Shown: positions 35,291 to 43,707, counted from the stretch's first letter. The stretch is 64,000 nucleotides of DNA from Kibdelosporangium persicum (GCF_013280595.1 NZ_JAAATY010000029.1:1-64000); one strand, 5' to 3'. Translations and numbers: made by a program. The notes: a model not told the origin generated them from the letters alone.

Positions 35291-35926
35291 ATGTTGGGCG
35301 GAGTGCGACCTCTGCTCGAAGTCCAAGGGCTGACCCGGCGGTTCGACGACCTGGTGGTGCTCGACGCCGTCTCGTTCGATCTCAGCGGTGGCCAGGCGGT
35401 GGCGTTGACCGGGCCGAACGGCTCCGGCAAGACGACGTTGCTGCGGTGTGTGGTCGGCGCGGACATCCCGGACGAGGGCGACGTGCTGTTCGAGGGCGAG
35501 CACCTCGCCGAAAGCGACCCGGACGTGCGGGCGGCGATGGCCTGCGCGCTGGACGACGCGGACTTCTTCGCCGAGCTGTCCGTCGTCGAGCACTTGGAGC
35601 TGCTGGCCCGGGCACACGGGGTCGCCGAACCAGGCCCGGTCGTCGAGGAAGTGCTGTCCGAACTGGACTTACGGGACCAGCGGGACCAGTTGCCCGCCAC
35701 GCTGTCCAGCGGACAGCGCAGGCGGTTCACGCTCGGCGCGTGCCTGGTGCGGCCACGCAGGCTGCTGGTGCTGGACGAGCCGGAGCAGCGGCTGGACGTC
35801 GCCGGCCGGGCGTGGCTGACGGAGAAGTTGCGGGACGAGAAGGCCGAAGGGTGCGCGATCCTGCTCGCCTCGCACGATCCGGACCTGGTCGAGGCGGTCG
35901 CGGACACGCGGATCGAGCTGGGTTGA
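35291..35926 (+). CDS. ABC transporter ATPase (exporter type)
   Basis: About 211 residues, one ABC cassette: Walker A GPNGSGKTT, signature LSSGQRRRF, Walker B LLVLDEPEQRLD and H-loop ASHDPD. The Q-loop region is unusual (ACALDDADFFAELSV). The start is ATG 35291 or GTG 35303; neither has a good ribosome site. The stop overlaps the start of a large membrane protein, which is its presumed partner. The substrate is unknown. Confidence 0.85.
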   Translation: MLGGVRPLLEVQGLTRRFDDLVVLDAVSFDLSGGQAVALTGPNGSGKTTLLRCVVGADIPDEGDVLFEGEHLAESDPDVRAAMACALDDADFFAELSVVEHLELLARAHGVAEPGPVVEEVLSELDLRDQRDQLPATLSSGQRRRFTLGACLVRPRRLLVLDEPEQRLDVAGRAWLTEKLRDEKAEGCAILLASHDPDLVEAVADTRIELG

Positions 35927-37269
35927 TGAGCACGGTCCGGGCGATCCGCCGGGAGATGAGGGCGGCACGGCTGCGGTCGCGGCCGGTGCAGGCCCGGCGG
36001 GAACGCAGCGACAACGTCTACCTGGTCCTGCTCGGAATCCTGATCTACGGCGGGATTCTGGTGCAGGCGGTGCGCCGGATGATCGCCGTGCCGCCTGCCG
36101 GGCCGGTGCCGCCGAACCTGCCGGTCGCCCAATGGCTGTTCGTGGGCTGCGCGGTGCTCGGGCTGGGGCTGCTGATCCGGGCGTCGCTGGTCTTCGGCCC
36201 GGTCGTCGCCGGTGGCCCGTTCCAGTTCTGGCTGCTGGCCACCCCGTTGCGGCGCCAGTCCTTGCTCAGCCGCAGGTTCTGGTGGACGGTCGTGACCGCC
36301 GCGGTCGCCGGTGGCCTGTTCGGGCTGGCGTCGTCGGCTCTGCTGCGCGCGGATTCGGCCGGCAAACTGCTGAGCACGTCTCTCGGCGCGGGCATGACGG
36401 CCGGAATCGTCGCGCTGTGTGTTCTGTTCCAGGCGAACCGGAACGAAGGCCGCGATGTGTCCACTGTGCTCACAACGGTGGGCGTCCTGACGGTCGCCGC
36501 CGCGGTGTTCGTCACGCCGCCGGTCATCGACCTTCCCGTTGTGGTCGCCGCGGTCGTGATTTTTCCTGTCATCGCGGTCATCCAGGCCTACCGGACGCTC
36601 GGCACGCTGGACCGCGCCGCGCTCACGAGTGGCACGGAGATCCTGACCGCGACCCGGGTCTCGGTCAGCTGGCTGGACATCTCGATGTTCACCAGCATCG
36701 CCGCGGCTCGCAAGTGGCGCCGGATCGGCCGGGTCGCCAGCCGGCCGATCCGCGGAACTGGTTACCAGGCAATGTTGTTCGCCGACATCCGCCGGCTGTC
36801 CCGTAACCGGACAGCGTTCCTGGTCTGGGCCGGTCTGTTGCTCACGCCGTACGCCGCGGATCGCCTGCTGCCGCAAGCTTTTGTCCCCACGGTTCAACTG
36901 GTGATGTGCACGATCGCGGTCAGCCCGTTCGCCGCCGGCCTGCGCGACATCGGCCGGTCCGCGGTACTGCGCCGCAACCTCGGCGGCAGCGACGCGGGCC
37001 TGCGTCTGGTCCATCTCGTCGCACCGGTGGTGTCAGCCGTGGCGTGGACGCTGATCACGAGCCCCGCCACGGGTTTCGTGGTCGCGTCGCTCATCGTGCC
37101 CGTCGGCGCGGTGGGTTTCGCGTACCGCCGGGCGACCCAGCCGCCGACCGACTACTCCGGGGCCGCCGTGGACACCCCGTTCGGCATGGTCCAGCCCGAC
37201 CTGATCCGCCAACTGGTCCGAGGCCCGCTGCTGCTGCTGTTCATCGCCGCCGTGCAGCTGTACCTGTGA
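35926..37269 (+). CDS. Multi-spanning membrane protein, ABC partner (DUF6297-like)
   Basis: A 447-residue integral membrane protein with about ten helices in two clusters (residues 30-200 and 285-445) and a soluble loop around 225-280. It resembles the actinobacterial DUF6297 permease-like proteins that pair with a short ABC ATPase. TGATG overlap with the ATPase gene supports a two-subunit transporter of unknown substrate. The resemblance is by pattern, without alignment. Confidence 0.75.
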   Translation: MSTVRAIRREMRAARLRSRPVQARRERSDNVYLVLLGILIYGGILVQAVRRMIAVPPAGPVPPNLPVAQWLFVGCAVLGLGLLIRASLVFGPVVAGGPFQFWLLATPLRRQSLLSRRFWWTVVTAAVAGGLFGLASSALLRADSAGKLLSTSLGAGMTAGIVALCVLFQANRNEGRDVSTVLTTVGVLTVAAAVFVTPPVIDLPVVVAAVVIFPVIAVIQAYRTLGTLDRAALTSGTEILTATRVSVSWLDISMFTSIAAARKWRRIGRVASRPIRGTGYQAMLFADIRRLSRNRTAFLVWAGLLLTPYAADRLLPQAFVPTVQLVMCTIAVSPFAAGLRDIGRSAVLRRNLGGSDAGLRLVHLVAPVVSAVAWTLITSPATGFVVASLIVPVGAVGFAYRRATQPPTDYSGAAVDTPFGMVQPDLIRQLVRGPLLLLFIAAVQLYL

Positions 37270-37332
37270 ACCGGGCGCGGCCGACGATCCGGCAGGCCGG
37301 GAAGTGGCTGGACGCGGCGGCCACGGTGTTGC

Positions 37333-37338
37333 TAGGGT
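37333..37338 (+). promoter_or_regulatory. -10 element for the leader peptide / MFS transcript
   Basis: TAGGGT lies 7 bases ahead of GTG 37346. TGGACG about 18 bases further upstream can serve as a -35. The arrangement implies a leaderless transcript that begins at the small ORF. Confidence 0.4.
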
Positions 37339-37345
37339 CCGCGAC

Positions 37346-37417
37346 GTGCTCAGCCCCGAGGCAGACAGAGGCAGGCCACCGGTCGTCCGGTGGCTGCTGT
37401 GTCAACACCCGGCGTAA
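37346..37417 (+). CDS. Possible 23-residue leader peptide of the MFS exporter
   Basis: A short GTG-started ORF, too short for ordinary gene calling, ends in VVRWLLCQHPA and stops 76 bases before the MFS start. A perfect 7-bp hairpin (CCACCGG at 37376-37382 with CCGGTGG at 37387-37393) lies inside it, and more GC-rich complementary segments follow. Position and layout suit ribosome-mediated attenuation, in which drug-stalled ribosomes change mRNA folding; that is inference. A longer GTG frame (37266-37430, different phase) overlaps this region and is less convincing. Confidence 0.4.
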   Translation: MLSPEADRGRPPVVRWLLCQHPA

Positions 37418-37493
37418 TCGCCCGGCCTGATCACCCGCCATCGGGCCACCGCGTCACGTTTCCTGTCCGTGATGTCGTGTGTGGAGCCTGTTC

Positions 37494-38669
37494 ATGCCTT
37501 TTGCCGTCTACGTTCTCGCGCTGGCCGTGTTCGCCCAGGGAACGTCCGAATTCATGCTGTCCGGTCTGCTCCCGGGCATCGCCACCGACCTGCACGTCTC
37601 CGTTCCCGCGGCCGGGACCCTGACCTCGGCGTTCGCCATCGGCATGGTCGTCGGCGCGCCATTGGCCGCGCTGGCAGGCATGCGGTGGCCACGCCGTCGC
37701 GCCCTGCTGGCCTTCCTGACCACCTTCCTGCTGGCGCATGTGGTCGGCGCGATCACCACCAGCTTCGAAGTCCTGTTCGTCACGCGCGTGATCGCCGCAC
37801 TGGCGAACGCGGGATTCCTGGCCGCCGGCCTGACGACCGCGGCGAGCCTGGCCGGTCCCCACGCCAAAGGCCGGGCTACTTCGGTGCTGCTGAGCGGCGT
37901 GACACTCGCCTGCGTCGCCGGGGTCCCGCTCGGGGCCGTGCTCGCCGGCATCTGGGGCTGGCGCTCGGCTTTCTGGGGCGTCGCGATCATCTCCGCCCCC
38001 GCGGTGATCGCGATTCTCCGTGCCGTGCCCGCGACGCCCACCGATCCGTCGGCGCCGAGCGCCCGGCATGAGTTGCGGGCGTTGCGAACGCCACGTTCGC
38101 TCGTCACGTTGCTGCTGGGCGCCTTGGTCAACGGTGCGACGTTCTGCACGTTCACTTACCTGGCACCGGTAATGACCACTGTGGCCGGTCTCGGCACGGC
38201 CTGGGTGCCTGTGTCGTTGGCGTTGTTCGGCATCGGTTCGTTCGCCGGCGTCACACTGGGCGGCAGGCTGGCCGACACCCGTGCGACTCAGGTCATCGCC
38301 GTTGGTTCCACGGCGTTGTTGGCCGGTTGGCTGCTGTTCGCCTTCACAGCGGGCAATCCGATCGCCGCTCTGGTGCTCGTGTTCGTGCAGGGCGTGCTTT
38401 CGTTCGCTGTCGGCTCGACGCTGATCACGCAGGTGCTCTACACGGCGGCGGACGCGCCCACGCTGGCCGGTGGATTCGCCACCGCGGCTTTCAACGTCGG
38501 CGCGGCCGCGGGTCCCGTCCTCGGCGGGATCGCCATCGGCGCGGGCTGGGGATTCCGTTCGTCGCTGGTGGTCAGCGCGGCATTGGTGGCTGTCGTGCTC
38601 ATTCTGGGTGCGATCGCCATGTCGCTTGGATCCACCACCGGGCACCGTTCCGCAGAACGGAAACACTGA
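37494..38669 (+). CDS. MFS exporter, chloramphenicol-resistance (Cml/Cmx) type
   Basis: A 391-residue 12-helix MFS antiporter. The N-terminus (PFAVYVLALAVFAQGTSEFM, LSGLLPGIATDLHVSV) is the hallmark of the actinobacterial Cml/Cmx chloramphenicol exporters, and the motif C-like segment GVTLACVAGVPLGAVLAG is present. The real substrate may differ. ATG at 37494 has GGAG eight bases upstream. The gene converges with the histidine kinase gene, and the 3' ends overlap by 71 bp. Confidence 0.85.
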   Translation: MPFAVYVLALAVFAQGTSEFMLSGLLPGIATDLHVSVPAAGTLTSAFAIGMVVGAPLAALAGMRWPRRRALLAFLTTFLLAHVVGAITTSFEVLFVTRVIAALANAGFLAAGLTTAASLAGPHAKGRATSVLLSGVTLACVAGVPLGAVLAGIWGWRSAFWGVAIISAPAVIAILRAVPATPTDPSAPSARHELRALRTPRSLVTLLLGALVNGATFCTFTYLAPVMTTVAGLGTAWVPVSLALFGIGSFAGVTLGGRLADTRATQVIAVGSTALLAGWLLFAFTAGNPIAALVLVFVQGVLSFAVGSTLITQVLYTAADAPTLAGGFATAAFNVGAAAGPVLGGIAIGAGWGFRSSLVVSAALVAVVLILGAIAMSLGSTTGHRSAERKH

Positions 38670-40917
38670 CGCCGTCACTGTCCACTGTGGACGGTGGCGG
38701 CTCGCATTCGGCGATGACGCTGACGGTGACCGTCTCCGAGTTACCGGCGACGGTCACCCGAGCCTTGCCCCGCGCGGTCGACAATGCCGCGATGGTGGGT
38801 TCGGTCAGGCGCCTGCGAACCTGCGCGGGCAACCGCGGCCTGCTCCCCCGCTCGGCGAAGGACACCGGCACGCCAAGACGTTCAGCCGTTTCAATGCACG
38901 CCCGCAGTTCGTGCAGCAGCGGATCAGCCACTGTGGACCCTTCGGCGAACAGGCGGCGCATTCTCGCCGCCTCCACGGCACACGACCGCCGTACCGGCTC
39001 CGCCGCCGGGTCCAGATCACCCGACGCCAGTCCCTGTAACAGCGGTACCGTCGTCTGCCCCAGTTCCGCGTACCGCCGCTTGCGGTCCTGATGCAGCTGC
39101 TGGGCGACGGCCTCAGCCGTGCGCAACTGTTCCTCGGCCCTGGCCACCTTCGCCGACGTGACCGCCAGCTCGCGCAGCACCGCGGCGATCATGGCGATCG
39201 CCAACTGGTAGGTGAGCACGGCCCAGGTCGCGTTCACGACGCCCGCGACCGTCAACGCCGCCTGTCCGGCCAACGCGGCGAGCCCGAACGTCATCAGGTA
39301 CTGCGCGACGAGCACGACGGCGAACACGACCACCCTGCTGTCCAGCATGAGCAGCACCACCTGCCACCCGGCGTCGCCTTCGGACCAGTGCGCGGGCCCG
39401 AGCCGGTACTCCGGCCGTACGGACACGGCACCGAGCACGGACAACGCGAACACCACAGCCACCAACGGCCACCGCCAGCGGCCGAGTGGCTTGTTCCGCC
39501 AGGTCGCCCCGGCGACCACCAGTGTCACGCCGAGCAGGCCCAGCCAGGTGACGTACTGCGGCCACAGCGCCAGGTACGCGTCCCGGCTGGCCAGCAGCCG
39601 GGGCAGGTCGAGGAACAGCAGGATCGCCAGGCTCATCACCACGACGCCCCACCGCAGGCCCCGCTGGAACGACGTGCCGATCATCTTCGCGTCGTCGTCG
39701 GCGGGTTCCGTGCGCCGCAGCGGGCACGTCATCCGGACGGTGGTGCCCGAGCCGGGACGGCTGACGACCTCCGCGCTGCCGCCCGCCCGGCTCATCCGCT
39801 CCACGAGCGACCGCGTCACGCCGTACCGGTGGTCAGGGACCTGGTCGGCGGCGAATCCCTTGCCGCTGTCGACGACTTCCACCGTGACGGCGTCGTCTCC
39901 GAGCCTGACGTGGACTTCGGCCGCATCGGTGCCGGCGTGCCGGACGACGTTCGTGAGCGCCTCACGGACACCCCGGCTGAGCAACACGGCGTCGACGGCG
40001 GGCAACCGGACGGATTCCGCGCCACGCCAGGAGATCCGCAGCGGCGTGTGCCCGGCCACCTCACGCAGCAGATCGAGCAGGTTCACGTCGGCCGTCGGCG
40101 CCACCTCCGGCTCGCTGATCTCCCGCAGATCCCGCTTCGCCTGATCGGCCAGCCACCGTTGCCGTCCCGCGACCACCCCGGCGCCGACCATCAGCAGCGT
40201 GGCCGACGCGGTGTCGTGCAAGGCAGCCAGGTACTCCCGCTCGTCCGCACGTCGCGCACCGGCGACGGCGGCTTCCCGGCGCGCGTTCTCCTCACGTTCG
40301 ACGATCCGGTCCGCCGCATGGGCACTGCGCCGGACGAACCGGTAGAGACCCCACGACAGCAGGACTTCCGCCGCCGTCCACACCACGACCGCTTCGCTGA
40401 CCAGCCAGCCGCCGGGATCGGCCAGCCACGTACCGGCGTAGTGCAGGCCGACGACGACCACGGTCATCACGGCAAGCGCTCGTCCGCCGACCAGCCAGGG
40501 GTACGTGATCAGCGTGATCGCCATCGCGATGAGCACCCAGGTCCCACCGGCGCGTGGATCGGACGTGACCGTCCAGACCTGGCTCAGGCACACGCCGCTG
40601 ATCACGGCGACGTCGACGAGGATCACCCACGGCCCGGTGCCCCGGAGCCTCAGGAAGGCGTACAGGACGTTCCACGCGTTGAGCCCGAGCACAACGGCGA
40701 CCGTGACGGCCTGGTTCGGCGCGGACGCGAGGAAAAGCGAAGCCAGGCTGGACACGGCGACCAGGACCAGCCGCAACCAGAGGGCGTACCGCATGCCCTG
40801 CCGAAGCAGCGCACGCTCCGCCGAGCCCCGCACCGCTTCAGCTGTCGCCACCGAGTTCCGCCCCACGCCGTCCGGCGTCCACTGTAGAACCGGGCGGTGG
40901 CGTACCACATCCGTCAT
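38599..40917 (-). CDS. Double-module membrane histidine kinase
   Basis: A 772-residue protein made of two similar halves. Half 1 (to about 390): six helices, a HisKA_3-like box with LAALHDTASATLL, and an HATPase domain with N-box ALTNVVRHAG and G-box DSGKGFAAD. Half 2 (about 400-772): another six-helix segment, a coiled coil with QQLHQDRKRRYAELGQTTVP, and a much reduced C-terminal region in which I cannot find N- or G-boxes. So one active and one degenerate kinase module seem fused. No response regulator is adjacent. ATG at 40917 chosen; a longer frame to 40980 exists. Confidence 0.75.
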   Translation of the reverse strand: MTDVVRHRPVLQWTPDGVGRNSVATAEAVRGSAERALLRQGMRYALWLRLVLVAVSSLASLFLASAPNQAVTVAVVLGLNAWNVLYAFLRLRGTGPWVILVDVAVISGVCLSQVWTVTSDPRAGGTWVLIAMAITLITYPWLVGGRALAVMTVVVVGLHYAGTWLADPGGWLVSEAVVVWTAAEVLLSWGLYRFVRRSAHAADRIVEREENARREAAVAGARRADEREYLAALHDTASATLLMVGAGVVAGRQRWLADQAKRDLREISEPEVAPTADVNLLDLLREVAGHTPLRISWRGAESVRLPAVDAVLLSRGVREALTNVVRHAGTDAAEVHVRLGDDAVTVEVVDSGKGFAADQVPDHRYGVTRSLVERMSRAGGSAEVVSRPGSGTTVRMTCPLRRTEPADDDAKMIGTSFQRGLRWGVVVMSLAILLFLDLPRLLASRDAYLALWPQYVTWLGLLGVTLVVAGATWRNKPLGRWRWPLVAVVFALSVLGAVSVRPEYRLGPAHWSEGDAGWQVVLLMLDSRVVVFAVVLVAQYLMTFGLAALAGQAALTVAGVVNATWAVLTYQLAIAMIAAVLRELAVTSAKVARAEEQLRTAEAVAQQLHQDRKRRYAELGQTTVPLLQGLASGDLDPAAEPVRRSCAVEAARMRRLFAEGSTVADPLLHELRACIETAERLGVPVSFAERGSRPRLPAQVRRRLTEPTIAALSTARGKARVTVAGNSETVTVSVIAECEPPPSTVDSDGVSVSVLRNGARWWIQATWRSHPE

Positions 40918-41030
40918 CCGGAGCCGAGCCTTGCTCCGAGCGGACCCTCCCGGCCGCCGACCGGCCGCCAAAACCACCATTTACCTGGGATAACCCGGCG
41001 GCTCTAGGCCATTCGAGTTACCGTCTGCAC

Positions 41031-42995
41031 GTGGCTCGATCAGCGACCGGGGATCCGGCTCAGGTGCCTGCCTGGGTCGAGCCGATGCTGGCCAAGCCCG
41101 ACGGCGGGCGCCTGCGCAGCGGTCCCGAGTGGGTGTACGAGTACAAAATGGACGGCTACCGGGCCGCGATGCGCGTCGCCCCGGACGGCACCACGATCCT
41201 CACCAGCCGCAACGGTATCGACTTCACCGACGAGTTCCTCGACCTCGTCGGCGTCCTCGACGAGGCGCTGGACGGGCGTGCCGCCGTGCTCGACGGCGAG
41301 ATCGTGGTCTACAACCAGGAGGGCCTGGTCGATTTCGGGCTGATGCAGGACCGGCGCGGCCGTTATCGCAAGCACGCGAACGGACTGCGGGCGGGCGAGC
41401 GGTTCGAGGACCTGCCGGTCCGGTATCTGGTGTTCGACCTGCTCCAGCTCGGCGGCCGCGGTCTGCTCGACGAGCCGTACGAGCAGCGCCGCGCCCTGCT
41501 GACCCAGATCCCCATGCCCGACCCGTACCTCGTCTCGATCGTGCCCGCCGTGACGTTCGAGCAGCTCTCCGCCGACCGGCTCACCCCGGCGCAACTGCTG
41601 GACCGGGTCGCGCGGGAAGGCCAGGAAGGCCTGATCGCCAAGCACCGCACCGCGCCGTACGTGCCCGGCCGCCGCACCGACGCCTGGCTCAAGCACGCCC
41701 TCACGCACACCCAGGAAGTGATCATCTGCGGCTGGCGGCCCGGCCAGCGCGGCTTCGACAACACCCTGGGCGGGCTGCTGCTCGGCGGGCACGACCCGGC
41801 CACCGGCGACCTGGTGTACCTGGGCGACGTCGGCACGGGCTTCTCCCACCGGGAACGCGACGACCTGAAAGCCCAGTTGCAGCAACTCGAACGGCGCACG
41901 CACCCGTTCGCCACCACTCCGCCGCGCGAGGACGTCGCGCGGGCACGCTGGGTCGAACCGATGCTGGTCGGCGAGGTCGAGTACCGGCAGTTCACGCGCG
42001 GCGACGGACGGTTGCGGCACACCAGCTGGCGCGGCCTGCGCCACGACCGCACGCCTGACGAAGTCGTCGCCCCGCGCGCCCAGCCGCGCGACCCCGATCC
42101 ACCCCAACGGGTGACCGTCCGCGTCGGCGACCGCCGGATGCGGCTGTCCAACCTGGACAAGCCGCTGTATCCGACCGGGTTCACCAAGGCCCAGGTGATC
42201 AGCTACTACACCCGGGTCGCCCCGGTCCTGCTGCCGCATCTGGCCGGCCGGCCGGTGACGTTCATCCGTTACCCCGACGGGGTCGACGGTGAGCAGTTCT
42301 TCGAGAAGAACGCCGCCCGCGGCGCTCCCCCGTGGCTGCGCACGGTGCCCCTGACCGGCAGCGGCTCGCGCGGCGGCGGTGACACGATCAACTATCCGCT
42401 GATCGACGATCTGCCCGCCCTGGTGTGGGCCGCCAACCTCGCCGCGCTGGAGCTGCACGTACCACAGTGGACGGTCACCCCGGACGGCACACGCGGCCTG
42501 CCCGACCGGCTGGTCTTCGACCTCGATCCCGGTGAGGGCACCACCATCGCCGACTGCGCGGCCGTTGCCCTGCGGCTGCGTGACATCCTCGTCGCGGACG
42601 GTCTCACGCCGTTCGCCACGACCTCCGGTTCCAAGGGCATGCAGCTGTACGCGGGCATCCACACCGACTCCCCGGCCGCGCCGTCCGCCTACGCCAAGAC
42701 GCTCGCGGAGCGGCTCGCGCGCGAGACACCGGGCCACGTCACCGCCAAGATGACCAAGTCCTTGAGGCAGGGTCGAATCCTCATCGACTGGAGCCAGAAC
42801 AACCCGGCCAAGACGACCATCACGCCGTACTCGTTGCGCGGCCGCCGCACGCCGACCGTGGCCACCCCGTTGACGTGGACCGAGATCGAGAACGGGGACA
42901 CGCTGACGTTCACCGCGGACGAGGTCCTGGAGCGGGTCGACACGCTGGGTGACCTCTTCGCCGACCTGAGTGCGGCCCGCGCTCCGCTACCCTGA
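41031..42995 (+). CDS. LigD-type ATP-dependent DNA ligase with primase-polymerase domain
   Basis: A 654-residue NHEJ enzyme. Residues about 15-310 are an ATP-dependent DNA ligase: adenylated Lys in EYKMDGYRA, DGEIVVYN, and EGLIAKHRT, then an OB domain (EVIICGWRPGQRGFDN). Residues about 355-645 are a LigD archaeal-eukaryal-primase-type polymerase (LSNLDKPLYP, VTFIRYPDGVDGEQFFEKNA, LVFDLDPGEG with the metal Asp pair, SGSKGMQLYAGI, QGRILIDWSQNN). The order LIG-POL without a 3'-phosphoesterase domain differs from M. tuberculosis LigD (POL-PE-LIG). No Ku gene is in the window. GTG start at 41031. Confidence 0.92.
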   Translation: MARSATGDPAQVPAWVEPMLAKPDGGRLRSGPEWVYEYKMDGYRAAMRVAPDGTTILTSRNGIDFTDEFLDLVGVLDEALDGRAAVLDGEIVVYNQEGLVDFGLMQDRRGRYRKHANGLRAGERFEDLPVRYLVFDLLQLGGRGLLDEPYEQRRALLTQIPMPDPYLVSIVPAVTFEQLSADRLTPAQLLDRVAREGQEGLIAKHRTAPYVPGRRTDAWLKHALTHTQEVIICGWRPGQRGFDNTLGGLLLGGHDPATGDLVYLGDVGTGFSHRERDDLKAQLQQLERRTHPFATTPPREDVARARWVEPMLVGEVEYRQFTRGDGRLRHTSWRGLRHDRTPDEVVAPRAQPRDPDPPQRVTVRVGDRRMRLSNLDKPLYPTGFTKAQVISYYTRVAPVLLPHLAGRPVTFIRYPDGVDGEQFFEKNAARGAPPWLRTVPLTGSGSRGGGDTINYPLIDDLPALVWAANLAALELHVPQWTVTPDGTRGLPDRLVFDLDPGEGTTIADCAAVALRLRDILVADGLTPFATTSGSKGMQLYAGIHTDSPAAPSAYAKTLAERLARETPGHVTAKMTKSLRQGRILIDWSQNNPAKTTITPYSLRGRRTPTVATPLTWTEIENGDTLTFTADEVLERVDTLGDLFADLSAARAPLP

Positions 42996-43016
42996 CACGA
43001 CACGCCGATCGGCCAG

Positions 43017-43042
43017 CGGGCCGGTCACGACACACCGGCCCG
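43017..43042 (+). terminator. Hairpin terminator after the ligase gene
   Basis: CGGGCCGGT (43017-43025) and ACCGGCCCG (43034-43042) form a perfect 9-bp stem with an 8-base loop, 22 bases after the ligase stop and directly before the SOS box of the next unit. Confidence 0.65.
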
Positions 43043-43044
43043 AC

Positions 43045-43060
43045 TCGAATATATGTTCGA
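43045..43060. promoter_or_regulatory. LexA (SOS) box
   Basis: TCGAAT-ATAT-GTTCGA matches the actinobacterial LexA consensus TCGAAC-N4-GTTCGA at 11 of 12 defined positions. A -10-like TACGAT at 43068-43073 follows, so the box covers the -35 and spacer region of the promoter for the small gene at 43082. This predicts DNA-damage induction of the two-gene unit downstream. Confidence 0.75.
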
Positions 43061-43081
43061 ATGGCGTTACGATCCATGGTC

Positions 43082-43381
43082 ATGACGACCCCCATGACCA
43101 GCAACAACGCTCCTCGTCCGCACGGTCAGGCCCGGTACCGCACCACCGCGCACGGGCTTCAAGTCGTCATCCCCACCCGGTGCCCCAGCGGCAGGCACGT
43201 CCTGTCGACCGACGGGTGCCGCATCTACGAAACCGGCACCATCCTGCACGTCACGTGCCGGTCGTGCGCCGGCCAGTCCATCGTGGACCACACGTGGTCG
43301 CTGACCACCCACGGCCGCAAGGCACTCTCCGCGGAGTTCGACGACCAGCCCTACCACTCCTTGCTGCGGACGGCACCATGA
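43082..43381 (+). CDS. Small putative zinc-ribbon protein, SOS-controlled
   Basis: About 99 residues. After a polar N-terminus there is a compact Cys/His cluster (PTRCPSGRHVLSTDGC, then ILHVTCRSCAGQS), compatible with a structural zinc site, followed by a short helical tail. ATG 43082 is preferred: it lies 9 bases after TACGAT, which suggests a leaderless transcript; ATGs at 43061 and 43076 are alternatives. It overlaps the next gene (ATGA). I do not recognise the family. The LexA box upstream points to a role in the DNA-damage response. Confidence 0.65.
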   Translation: MTTPMTSNNAPRPHGQARYRTTAHGLQVVIPTRCPSGRHVLSTDGCRIYETGTILHVTCRSCAGQSIVDHTWSLTTHGRKALSAEFDDQPYHSLLRTAP

Positions 43382-43707
43382 CCAACAATCCCGTGATCAA
43401 CAGCCCGTACACCCGTTTCAGCGGCGACGCCTTACACGGTTGGCAACCCATCGTGACGCCCGCGTGGGTGCAGCTCGACGCCATCTACGTCCGTAGCGCG
43501 GACGTGCCTGTGCACACCGTCGCGGACGGTCTCGACATGACCGGGCGGGTGCACGGCCACGTCTCCGGGTGGTGGCGCACCGTCAAAGGCGACTGGCTCG
43601 GCGTGGTCAACTACGCCATCCCGTTCGCCGACGGCCGCCAGCAGAAGCTCGAACTGCGCGACCAGCTCATCCCGGGCTACGCGCTCAGCAAGCGCGAAAC
43701 CGCCTGA
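43378..43707 (+). CDS. Small protein of unknown function, co-transcribed with the zinc-ribbon gene
   Basis: A 109-residue soluble, beta-rich protein (AWVQLDAIYVRSADVPVHTV, MTGRVHGHVSGWWRTVKGDW, IPFADGRQQKLELRDQLIPG) that I do not recognise. It starts in a four-base overlap with the zinc-ribbon gene and so shares the SOS-box promoter. There are no cysteines, signal peptide or membrane helices. Similar short Trp-rich proteins occur in actinomycetes, but I cannot name a function. Confidence 0.65.
   Translation: MTNNPVINSPYTRFSGDALHGWQPIVTPAWVQLDAIYVRSADVPVHTVADGLDMTGRVHGHVSGWWRTVKGDWLGVVNYAIPFADGRQQKLELRDQLIPGYALSKRETA

Noticed and set aside
34174-37014. A 946-codon open frame on the minus strand, and similar very long antisense frames at 31721-34105 and 1691-3010
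   Set aside because: They lie antisense to clear ABC-transporter genes, have low-complexity Arg/Gly/His/Asp-rich translations and no family motifs; long shadow frames are expected at this GC content.
37266-37430. 54-codon GTG frame overlapping the stop of the membrane-protein gene
   Set aside because: It is in another phase than the better-positioned 23-codon leader, has no recognisable features and lacks conserved context.
43008-43060. Riboswitch or tRNA in the ligase to zinc-ribbon gap
   Set aside because: The only structures are a simple 9-bp terminator hairpin and the LexA box; no cloverleaf or aptamer core is present.
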